Positions 1 through 7,990 of a stretch of 25,019 nt of DNA are shown piece by piece. The stretch is taken from contig MNCI01005003.1 in the NCBI GenBank assembly GCA_015680685.1, forward strand, positions 141,793 through 166,811, read 5' to 3'. The translations under genes were made by a program, and so were the position numbers. The notes below the pieces were generated by a model. The model was given only the letters and a program-made list of their open reading frames with translations. It was not told the DNA's origin and searched no databases. This DNA is from Gnetum montanum (lineage: Eukaryota > Streptophyta > Gnetopsida > Gnetales > Gnetaceae). The stretch's first letter is position 1. The number at the start of each line of letters is the position of its first letter.

Positions 1-345
1 TTTTGGTAAATTCTTGTGGTTAAGACTTTAACTCTTGTTCCAAATGACATTCCCAGGGCCTATGGACTCTTTGAATGTGGGTTTGTTAGGGCATTAAGGG
101 CATGAGCCTACTTTGGGGAGGATCGACTAACATCCCTATTTGGAGCATTAGTTAAATTCTTTCCCCTAACATTTTCGCAATCTAATTTATTTTGTTCATT
201 TTCCATCTTGACATCCCTTTCATCGATGCCATAGTTGTCCCTTTTTACCTATCTTTCCTACTCCTTCTCTTTCTCCATTCTAATGCTACCGGAGGTTTGC
301 GATTAGTCATGGGGGTACGGGGCCTAATTTTTTCAATTTTCTCCT
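1..345 (+). other. R-block remnant (conserved non-coding block) in element C
   Basis: About 1-180 matches the distal R-block seen at 3640-3860, 7080-7200 and 22120-22260. Shared landmarks are a 'cctatggactctttg' phrase and a 'ctactttggggagga' phrase. Bases 181-345 are pyrimidine-rich and include a second copy of the polypurine-like core AGTCATGGGGGTA at 304-316, not followed by TG. No coding frame is supported. Confidence 0.5.
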
Positions 346-358
346 AGCCCTGAAATTT

Positions 359-691
359 TTGATTTTCTTCCTAACCCCTATACCTTCGGTAGTCATCAGT
401 CACATATTTCCAGATCCATATCAACCATACCACAACCTAGCCAATGAGTTTACACCAAAGCAAGGTATCAATTACATGATGATTCAATTACCCTTGCTAA
501 TATACGATTGTGTTAGGTGTGTAGATGGCAAACATGCAACAATGGATTGGATCTGGTGCAAACACTTGGAATGGAGCAGCGTTGAAGCAACTATGCAAGG
601 AGCAAGATCGATGATGTGCTTACGGATGAACAACGAAGGTGCAATCTTGACGTTGGTAGTAGCAACACTTCTTTCTCTCTCTCTTTCTTAG
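359..691 (+). other. Unrecognised 110-codon open stretch inside element C
   Basis: An uninterrupted frame runs from ATG at 359 and ends in a CT-rich microsatellite (about 669-688). I recognise no domain in this or the two other forward frames; another frame has a hydrophilic run before the CT tract. By position, between R-block and pre-LTR region, it sits where ORF3 lies in elements A and H, but I see no clear ORF3 motif. It may be a captured or rearranged fragment, or chance. Nothing supports a living gene. Confidence 0.25.
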
Positions 692-870
692 CTACCAACT
701 AAGGCCTGATGTCATTGTAATAAGGTGTTCACCCTTGTTGTCATGAATACCAATTTTGTCAAGTCTTGTAATAATGATCCATTCACATGTCATCCCATTA
801 GTTCCATTCCCCTCAATAATTCCATACCTACCTAATATTATTGTAAGGAACTCGAGTACAAGTTTTCCTT

Positions 871-884
871 CAGTCATGGGGGTA
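871..884 (+). promoter_or_regulatory. Polypurine tract of element C
   Basis: CAGTCATGGGGGTA lies directly before the LTR's first TG. The same core precedes the 3' LTR of element A (11073-11086) and, decayed, that of H. The about 170 bases upstream match the region before the A tract ('gtcatgaataccaattttgtcaag'), marking it as the standard pre-LTR segment that primes plus-strand DNA synthesis. Confidence 0.75.
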
Positions 885-975
885 TGATGAGACACGATAT
901 TGCATGCATCGCGATATCGCGTACGTGATATCACAGCCGTCGCGATATCGCGGTCCGCTGCCAAATCTATAAATA
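885..975 (+). promoter_or_regulatory. U3 promoter of element C: GATATC palindrome array plus TATA box
   Basis: Two identical 12-bp palindromes CGCGATATCGCG occur at 910-921 and 941-952, with a third palindrome GTGATATCAC between them at 925-934. TATAAATA at 968-975 follows. The two 12-mers start 31 bp apart, close to three helical turns. The array occupies the slot where other LTRs here carry different short repeats, so it is probably the enhancer of the element. Confidence 0.65.
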
Positions 976-1141
976 AGAGGCGGCACTCCCCTCATTTCTC
1001 ATCCTAGGCTTAAAGTAGGGAAACTCTTGCAGTTTGATCATTCCAGAGATAGAATATTTTCCAAGTGTCCACAGTAGGAGTCCCCAAGTGAACGGATCTT
1101 TATTCGAGCAGCTTTGTACCTGAACGTAAGTTGTGTACGGA

Positions 1142-1147
1142 AATAAA
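1142..1147 (+). terminator. Poly(A) signal of the C LTR
   Basis: AATAAA in the context 'ggaaataaagatgagc', 174 bp after the TATA box. The same AATAAA-rich phrase sits 176-188 bp after TATA in the four other LTRs. Confidence 0.65.
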
Positions 1148-1240
1148 GATGAGCTTTGTGGATAAACCTTGTAATGCATGGAGTAGGTTTTATTACATGT
1201 TATTTCCTACCTGTTATTTATTACCTGCATTAGCGCGGCA

Positions 1241-1385
1241 TGAGTACAACTTGATTACGAGCATTGACAAATGTGTACAGCTAATCAAGGAATTGGCTAC
1301 TCATCACGATTAGTCTCTCTTACCCTCAACTCCTAGAATGTGGGATGAGTACAAATTGATTACGAGCATCTATGGATGTGTACGN
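1241..1385 (+). other. Partial direct duplication ending at a single N (probable assembly join)
   Basis: About 39 bases at 1241-1279 ('tgagtacaacttgattacga...') recur with changes at 1346-1384, immediately before an N at 1385. A one-base gap placed at the end of a duplicated segment suggests two overlapping or mis-joined contigs rather than a biological repeat. Confidence 0.45.
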
Positions 1386-1604
1386 AGCATAGGAGAAAAA
1401 CCATAAAAGACCATAAAAATCATATACCTCGGACTTACTTAACCATACACCATGACAACAACAAGTAAGTCTGGGAAGACAACGAATGATTAACCCCAAG
1501 TGTTCCATGCGGTGTTTAGGCATTTAGTCTATGGAGTTCAACCAGATCACGCATGCTACGCTCGTTTCGTATGGTTGAGTGTAGGGGTACCTCGCCACTC
1601 ATCA

Positions 1605-2435
1605 ATATACAAGGCATGAAACTTATCTCCATTTAAGAAATACAACATAAGACTAGAGCTTGCAAACTAATTAGTCATAATTCGTTTGGGATAGATAGAA
1701 GATATAATGACAACTATTAATGGGTGGTCTTATTAAGTAGGTTTTTTTGTGATTGACATGAAAAATAATGAGGACTTTTCCAGTATTATGGGGAGATCAT
1801 GGCTTGGTACAATGAATGCTAAGCTATGAATGAAAGACTTGTCTATGGAATGTTTTAAGAAAAATGAGAAAGGAGTCATATAGATGAAAATAATTATATG
1901 CATTACTTACAATGAAGAAGGACACAATTGTGGATCAAAATTTTAGAATGTTAACATGATTTGTACACTAGCTGAAAACAAATCTAAATAAAAAAAAAGT
2001 GTGTGTGCAAAAAGAAATGACTTTCACTATATCCAAAGATACTTGTTGGTTAAGAAATGAGACAATAAAACTATTAAAAACATCTACGAAAATATCTAGC
2101 CAACTTATCAATTTCTATCCTAAGAAAATGGCCCAAATTGAGAACTTGTAGAAGGATATTCTAAACCATGAACGTATATCAACAATAAGTAGTGAACATG
2201 AAGAGTTAAAACTTGAAATTAAGAATAAATAAGAAAACATATTTTAACCCTATAAAATAAAAATATCATCTAGTCCAACAAGATATGTCTCTCAAAATGA
2301 TCAAAACTTGATTATCATCAATGTCAAATGGGACAATAAATGAAAACATAAATCGATAAGGATGATAAACAAGAGATCTATAGTCTATGATCTGAGGGAC
2401 ATAAAGTCCATTTTTTGAACCCTTGTGTATGAGTT
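1605..2435. other. Unassigned AT-rich sequence between element C and element H
   Basis: No LTR, PBS or retroelement domain is recognisable. It may be part of H (interrupted by C) or unrelated intergenic DNA. The only coding-like stretch is at 2017-2232. Confidence 0.4.
2017..2232 (+). pseudogene. Weak coding remnant with coiled-coil character
   Basis: Read from ATG 2017, one frame gives a lysine-, glutamate- and isoleucine-rich sequence with one internal TAG (2146-2151 area) and a TAA at 2230-2232. Its heptad-like composition resembles the coiled-coil half of ORF3, but no specific ORF3 motif is visible. It could be a fragment of another retroelement ORF or chance. I assign no function. Confidence 0.2.
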
Positions 2436-2453
2436 TAATTATGGGGTAGGAAC

Positions 2454-3003
2454 CCTATCTTGAATAAAAAATTAATAAGTACATTTTAATTTTTTTTCTT
2501 TTACAACATTTTAGTTCACAAATTTTTTTCATAGTTTTCTTAATTTTTGGTATTTTCCTCATTCTTTAATATATTTTCTATTTTTTAATAGTTTGCAGAA
2601 TTTCTTATCATTCTTCCAAGTTCTTTCATATCTTTAAAGTTCTTTATAAATTTTTTTTATTCTCACATATGTTTCATTCTTTTTATAATTTTACTATTTT
2701 TAATGTACATATTTTTACTTATTTTTCTAATAAAGTAATAATAAATAAGTAATATGTAGTTGAAATTATAATAATTTCACCCTATTTTATCAAATCATTG
2801 AAGGACTAATTTTATATACAGTGAGATCACATTGTTTATCCTTTCCAATAATAGAAAGTTCTTAACATTGACATAATGACATTTTCCTCACAATAAAACT
2901 AAATAAACCTATGATCATTATGCCTAGATGGAAAGGTGAAGAACCAAGTGATAATGAAAAGGATGTGATATCAAGGGAATTTTTGGATTCTTTAAAGCTA
3001 CTA
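2454..3003. other. T-rich non-coding stretch of H
   Basis: Long runs of T and repeated 'tttctt/tattttt' phrases with stops in all frames. It matches in style and position the post-pol DNA after B's integrase. No gene is seen. Confidence 0.45.
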
Positions 3004-3349
3004 CTATGAGTCTTATTACACCATTAAATTGCATTATTTACTTGACTTCTATAACAAAATGAAAGCATGTTCTATAATAAATGCTACCTTACCATGTCAT
3101 AGAAAAGACATATTACCCATGCCTAAAGGTAGTCCTCTAGTAAGGTTGACACAATAACTACATAATAAAGTTATTTCTATGAGTCTTATTATGCTATTAG
3201 GTTGTATTATTTAAATCGAGTTCTAACAAAATGGGAAAGTGTATTTTAAAATAATTGATGCCTTTTCATATTACTAGAAAGACATGTTACTCATGCTTGA
3301 AGGTACTCCTCTATCCAGTGTCCAAGTCTTCATCAAAATAATCTACATA
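3004..3349 (+). repeat. Tandem duplication (two units of about 173 bp) within H's R-block
   Basis: Unit 1 (3004-3176) and unit 2 (3177-3349) both begin 'ctatgagtcttatta' and both contain 'aaagacat(a/g)ttac(c/t)catgc'. The same phrase occurs once in A at about 6669-6695. The units have diverged considerably, so the duplication is old. Confidence 0.65.
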
Positions 3350-4106
3350 ATTAATAAATTGCTTTCTTGTGCTTTATTTTCAATTAATGATATTTTTACA
3401 GTTGTGATAGTCTTATGGTTTTAGTTTTGAGATGATCCAATGCAATGTCACTCATAAGTGGTATGGACTTGATTTGAATCTTTGATAGATAAGCTAATAA
3501 TCATTTTAACCATGTATTACAAATATAATTCATTATGCTTTTGGTAAGACATCTCACATCTCATTTTTTACAATCCCTGCTACAATCATTTCACCTCACT
3601 ATTATATATAATTTTAATTTGATAGTTTTGTATGTCATAGTATTATTATCTTATGGGGGTAGTAACAACATGTATGTTTTTGAAGATAGGTATGATTTAA
3701 ATTCAACTCCTTAAGTACCTATGGATACTTGTAGGTGTGGTTGTACAAGAATATTAAGATCAAGATCCTGCTTTGGGAAGGACCCACTTGCATAACTCTT
3801 GTATTTCATACTTGATGACCAATTCTACATCATCTTGTACCTATTATATACTTAAGCAAGCATTATTATTTCCCTACATATCCATAAGTATTCATAAATT
3901 TAGTAGCTTTTGACCAAATCATCTACTAATCCTTATTTAACTTGCCTTACCTGAACTCCTTCTTTAATATCTTTTTGTTATACAAATATCATATTCTAAG
4001 TATCATATATGATCAAAAACTCTTTGGATAATCTTTTCACCTTATAGACTACACATTCCATCAGTTTTTTGCATAAAATTTTGCAAAATTTTTAAAAATT
4101 TCAAAG
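3350..4106 (+). other. R-block of H, distal part, and AT-rich spacer
   Basis: Bases 3400-3860 align in order with A 6780-7200 and B 21800-22200, including the landmark 'gggaaggacccacttgcata' around 3775. Bases 3860-4106 are AT-rich spacer before the array. No open frame is conserved between copies, so this reads as non-coding cis sequence. Confidence 0.5.
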
Positions 4107-4188
4107 GTGATATTATTGATATGATATTGCAGGAACTAGAATATCACAGTAATGATGTTACATCTATCATAATAATTTTATAAAAATA
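4107..4188 (+). promoter_or_regulatory. Internal U3-like promoter in front of H's ORF3
   Basis: A cluster of GATAT repeats (GTGATATT, GATATGATATTGC, AATATCAC) is followed by TATAAAAATA at 4179-4188 and a short TA microsatellite. The layout, short repeats then TATA, copies that of the LTR U3s. The repeat core matches the GATATC palindromes of the C LTR and of H's own presumed LTR (24231-24240). It probably drives a separate ORF3 transcript; that is inference. Confidence 0.45.
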
Positions 4189-4405
4189 TATATATATATG
4201 CATGAACCATTTGGAAAATTTTCATTTTCATCATTTCATGCAAGGGGAGTTCATGTTATTTTCCTATGTGAAAACCTCTATATCTTCCTCACCGAACACT
4301 AGATTTGAGTCATGATTTATTCCTTTTGCTCAGAGAGTGATCATCTCTATCATGGGGGATTGTATTGTATATAGTTTTTTACAAAGTTTGTAGAATTTTT
4401 CTAAC

Positions 4406-4410
4406 ACACA
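4406..4410 (+). repeat. Target-site duplication of element A, left copy (ACACA)
   Basis: ACACA directly precedes the 5' LTR and is repeated exactly at 11996-12000 after the 3' LTR. Five bases is the normal Ty3/gypsy duplication. Confidence 0.9.
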
Positions 4411-4553
4411 TGATGGGGTGTGGTTGGCTGCATCGACGAGGCCTCATTGATGAGGTCCCATCGATTAGGCCCTATCAACACAACCCCGTTGACACATCGT
4501 TTCATGCATCGACGTAGTCCCATCAACACAGGCTCCATTTTTGCTTATAAATA
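4411..4553 (+). promoter_or_regulatory. U3 promoter of A 5' LTR: 14-15 bp repeat array plus TATA
   Basis: Degenerate tandem units of the type CATCGAYGAGGCCC run from 4431 to about 4536 (CATCGACGAGGCC, CATTGATGAGGTCC, CATCGATTAGGCCC and others), then TATAAATA. Differences among units are largely C/T and G/A. The same unit type reappears in A's internal promoter and 3' LTR. Confidence 0.65.
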
Positions 4554-4733
4554 CATGCTTGCTAGCTGCATTTAAGGTATTAGTTAATCATAGTGTAGTG
4601 AAGCTCTTGTAGTTTTTTCATTTGAGAGTTAGAATATTTTCCTAAGTTCCCACAACAAGAGTCATTGAGTGTACATATCTTTATGCGATCACTATTGTAC
4701 CTGAGCATGATAATGTGTGTGGCAATAAAGATG

Positions 4734-4739
4734 AACTTC
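4734..4739 (+). terminator. Poly(A) signal of A 5' LTR
   Basis: AATAAA in 'ggcaataaagatgaac', 188 bp after TATA, matching the other LTRs. Confidence 0.6.
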
Positions 4740-5298
4740 TTGATAAACCTTGTAGCATTTTGGATAGCTTAAATATTTAATTTATTCATTTAATATTTTT
4801 AATGAGGTAATTAAGCGTGATAAGCTAGATAGATTAATTACATAAATGTGACCGCTTCGAGCATAACACGCATCCACTTGATCATCCTAGCAGTGTTATT
4901 GCTTGGTGCACCTAGTAGTGTAGCACTTAGTAACCTAGTAGTGGATATGTGGGTTCAAGACATGTATGAAAGGTGGGATTGGATGCTTATGTTAGGACTA
5001 GTTAGAGATCAGTTAGTTAGTTAAATCAAATTAGTCATTAAACTACTTTATCTATCTTTTCAAGAACCAAAGAACCTAAAACATAAAATGATAAAAATCA
5101 TATGCCTTGATTACACTTAACCATACCTTTGAGCTTCACAAGTGTAATTGGGAAGACAACAAATGACCTTAAGACAAGATTCACTTCCTAGAAGACTAGT
5201 TCACTGAAAACTATAAACTCCATGGAATTCAACTAGATCATGTGTAAACACTTTGTGATTCGTATGGTTGGGCATAGGGGTACCTCACTACTCATCAT

Positions 5299-5316
5299 TG
5301 GTGTCATTTTTGATGA
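5299..5316 (+). promoter_or_regulatory. Primer-binding site of element A (decayed tRNA-Asp type)
   Basis: TGGTGTCATTTTTGATGA follows the LTR after one base. Against the tRNA-Asp complement TGGCGCCGTTGCCGGGGA, ten of 18 positions match; six of the eight differences are C-to-T or G-to-A and two are G-to-T. Confidence 0.7.
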
Positions 5317-5448
5317 CTTTGTTTTTTGAAGCATGTGCTATCTAGGTTTAGTAAACATTATTAATCTCATTGGACAAACCCAAGGTCAACATCACTCTCA
5401 AATGGCATCTAATTACAAAAGCACACTAATAATTTTATTTGTTGCAAA

Positions 5449-6090
5449 ATGCCTTCTTCCCACAAGCATGAATTTGTCAAACCAAAAATTCCACAAGAGT
5501 GCAAATTGGTATATACTCATCCAAATGAGTATGTACTGGACTTTGGCTTCATCCTGCATCAAGATGAACAATTGTGATGGTGTGATATGGAAGGCAACAT
5601 CATATTGGCCCTTGATTGATCTATGCTAGGGATGCTCTTTCAAGCTTTTAAAAAGTTGGACATTCTAGATCTTCATGAGGAATACATTATGAATAGTTAT
5701 CATACTCAAGACTACCATCCCACTAACACACAACATAAGAGAGATCAACACTAGGAGAAGCACCATGAGTTTACAAAGGGGAAGCACTTTAGTAACCCTT
5801 TGTTCCTACTGGACCAATGAGGATCCTTCCCCTATGACGAGCATGTGACCCTAAACCTATAATCCACTATTCATAAGCTAGGTTTAGGAAAAAGTAATAG
5901 TCAAGGCAGGGACTTGAGTAAACATCATGATGGCAATGGATCCAAGGATGGTGATGGTAATGAATAAAGAGGTGGTGGTGGATACCATGGTGGCAATGAT
6001 AGTCCACCTTCCACTTCATCCTCTTCATTGGATTCTAAAAATTCCTTTTCATCTACTGGTTCTCATAGAAGCCACCATAGAAATATGACT
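5449..6090 (+). pseudogene. gag, N-terminal fragment (element A)
   Basis: From ATG 5449 a frame aligns with the start of B's gag. Both have MxxSH near the start, an 'ahPdEYV' motif (here YTHPNEYVLDFGFILHQ), a DMEGNI-like patch, a 'DYHPT' motif and a Gly/Ser/His/Asp-rich tail. TAG or TGA codons interrupt it at several points. The alignment stops near 6090, before the gag core, zinc knuckle and all of pol. The rest was deleted, joining gag directly to R-block-side DNA. A longer open stretch at 5333-5629 lies in another frame and is not the protein. Gag would have formed the particle with the RNA. Confidence 0.65.
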
Positions 6091-6404
6091 TTAATTTGTT
6101 TAATTTTAGTATGAATTTTCATTATTTTTGCTAATAAAAATGCTTTATTGTCATAGGACACAATGCCACTATTTTTGTTTATTGATGCTAGTTTGTGCTT
6201 AATGTTATGATTCTCAATGTCTCATTTCTATTTTTGAATTGTAATGTCTAATTACTATGACATGGTTTATTTTCATAGAATAGGTAGTTAGTCGACATAA
6301 TCCACCCATCCAACAAACTCTATGGTTTTCCTTGTTCTAAAGCTTTGAGGTTCCTTTCATTAAAGAAACTTTTAATCAATTGGTAACCTTGGTCACTTCT
6401 AAAA
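6091..6404. other. AT-rich deletion junction region in element A
   Basis: Non-coding DNA between the truncated gag and the R-block. It stands where relatives carry gag C-terminus, pol and the T-rich post-pol segment. No domain is visible. Confidence 0.45.
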
Positions 6405-7433
6405 CTGGGAAGGATTCAAAGGTTTGTAGAGGGTGTGACTACAAGGGAACTCAATACTCTTTGTACTCTTCTACTTACTTGAGTGCTTAAGTGTTTTTTA
6501 TAAACTTCTTACCATTCCATTCCAACCACTAATAGGAAGTCAAATAAGTTCTTTGCATGGTGTGGTTCCCATACAAAAATTCTAAAAAAAATAAAAATAA
6601 ACATGATGGGGATTCAAAGCACATCCCTTAGACAAATAAATGGGCCACAAGCACTAGTTATTAGACTAAAAAGACATGTTACCCATGCTTGAAGATCCCC
6701 TCTAACTAAGGCCCTCTCTCACTTCCTACTCTTCTTTTCTTCTTCTTAAGAAATGATGGTTGTTTTGTGGGAGCACTCTCATGTCTTGAGGGGGTGGATC
6801 AGTCTTAGAGTAATGATGCAAAGTAATTGAAAGAGGCTAGTTTTGATCTATACTAAGGATGGATCTTCTTAGGTCATTTTAAAAACAAACTCCACAAGGG
6901 AATTCTTATGACCTCAATTCGGGATTCCATTCCACCTTCTCAATCATTCATCTATGCTACCATAACTCACCTCACTGCTAGGTTCTATGTTATGCTCAAT
7001 GTCTTAGTTTGATGTGTTGTAATTCTTGGATAGATTCTTTCTAGTTGGTCCTTAACTTTTTATAATCATTAATCAACTATGAGGCCCATGAACTTCTTAG
7101 TTGAGGTTATGCAAAGGAAAAAAGGGCATGTGCATGCTATGGGGAGGACCCACTTGCATATCTCTTAGCTTGGTTAGTTAAGTTCCTTACTTTAGACATT
7201 GCTACGATCCTATCTTTTGCATATTCCATTATGTATCCCACAAAGTCCTCAGACTCCCATAATATTCATTTTCTAAGATATTTTATCAACTTTCTCAATT
7301 TTTAGAACTCTAATATCCTCTTCTACTATTTTTATCATGTTCGTGGGTTTCTGGGCTTCCATTTGACCCTAATTTCACTCAAAAACTTCTTGTATTTTTC
7401 AAGTTTGACCAAAGTCAATGAAAATCTACGATG
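6405..7433 (+). other. R-block of element A (conserved non-coding block)
   Basis: About 800 bp align in order with 21434-22278 in B and, less well, with H (3004-3860) and C (1-180). Landmarks are 'tgcatggtgtggttccca', 'attcaaagcacatccctt', 'atgggccacaagcactagtta' and 'ggaggacccacttgcatatct'. Stops fill every frame in each copy. Conservation of order without a frame argues for a cis role such as packaging, enhancer or RNA structure. After 7220 the sequence becomes element-specific. Confidence 0.6.
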
Positions 7434-7534
7434 GTCAATAGTTGCGTCAACTAGGCCCAATTGACATAGCTGACCCCATCAATAGGGCCCTATCGAATAG
7501 GGCCCGTCAATGCATGTCAAAAACTCTATATATA
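7434..7534 (+). promoter_or_regulatory. Internal U3-like promoter before ORF3 of element A
   Basis: Repeats of GTCAACTAGGCCC, CATCAATAGGGCCC, TATCGAATAGGGCCC and GTCAATGCATG at 7446-7515 are followed by TATATATA at 7527-7534. The unit is the same GGCCC-type repeat found in A's own LTR U3s, not the GATATC or TGACATCA types of other elements. A reverse-strand open stretch (7479-7760) overlaps it and is unrecognised. Confidence 0.5.
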
Positions 7535-7990
7535 CCATCGCATACTTTGCATTTTTTTTGACATTTTCTTTATAACACAAATGAAGTTTTTGCCATTTTT
7601 TAGAGCCTAAAACCTTCCAGAGCCCATAACTTCCTAACTGTTTGTCCAAATCACTCCGTTCTTTGATCTTGCAACTACTGGGGATAAGCTCTTCATTGTA
7701 AGGGCCATAAACCTTAAGGTTTCTAATGCAATATTTTAAAAAAATTTGTAACACCTCCAAAGGATTAATGAATACAATGATATGAAAGCATCAAATTTTG
7801 AGAGTTAACCATTGCAACACCCTCCAAAATAACTTATTAACATTAAAAAATAAATAAAATAATGATTGAAATTGATTAAATCAACCATAATCACAACTTA
7901 GCCAAGTGTAACTATCCTAAGGAGGTAAGGTATTCCAATTGTTTCGTGTTACACAACAATTGCTAACCTATGGTCATGTTGTGATTACAG
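7535..7990 (+). other. Leader of ORF3 in element A, ending in a splice-acceptor-like site
   Basis: The 456 bp from TATA to ATG have no coding frame I can defend. Near the end are a donor-like GAG|GTAAGG (GT at 7925-7926), a branch-like TGCTAAC (7961-7967) and TTGTGATTACAG at 7979-7990 directly before the ATG. Those pieces would define a 66-nt GT-AG intron, short but feasible in plants; the donor could also lie much further upstream. H has TTATGATTATAG at the same place. Confidence 0.45.

Larger units (their letters stand above)
1..1604 (+). mobile_element. Element C: 3' part of a Ty3/gypsy-type LTR retrotransposon
   Basis: The window opens inside this element. Visible in order are a piece of the non-coding R-block, an uncharacterised open stretch, a pre-LTR region shared with element A, a polypurine tract at 871-884 and a 3' LTR. 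The sequence after the LTR (from 1605) is not a primer-binding site, which makes this a 3' rather than a 5' LTR. Its LTR keeps many more CpGs than the other copies, suggesting it is the youngest insertion here. The 5' half lies outside the window, so the target duplication cannot be checked; the 3' flank begins ATATA. Confidence 0.75.
885..1604 (+). repeat. 3' LTR of element C (720 bp)
   Basis: It starts TGATGAG and ends CTCATCA, a perfect 7-bp inverted terminus. It contains TATAAATA at 968-975, AATAAA at 1142-1147, and the family's conserved U5 end ('cgtatggttgagtgtaggggtacctc'). Shorter than the A LTRs (887 and 909 bp), partly because of an assembly join at the single N (1385). Confidence 0.85.
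2436..4410 (+). mobile_element. Element H, segment 1: R-block, internal promoter and start of the ORF3 leader
   Basis: It begins with a decayed polypurine-like site (2436-2450, 'taattatggggtagg') and a T-rich stretch resembling the post-pol DNA of B (20874-21179). It continues through an R-block copy and a U3-like array with TATA. It ends where element A inserted, duplicating ACACA. H resumes at 12001. The pol region expected upstream is not visible. Confidence 0.6.
4411..5297 (+). repeat. 5' LTR of element A (887 bp)
   Basis: Begins TGATGGGG and ends CTCATCA, followed at once by a PBS. TATAAATA at 4546-4553 and AATAAA at 4734-4739 place R about 190 bp after the promoter. It aligns end to end with 11087-11995, which has a small insertion near 11465. 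Confidence 0.9.

Noticed and set aside
5333-5629. 98-codon forward open stretch
   Set aside because: It is in a different frame from gag, which is shown by alignment to B's gag to use the frame of ATG 5449.
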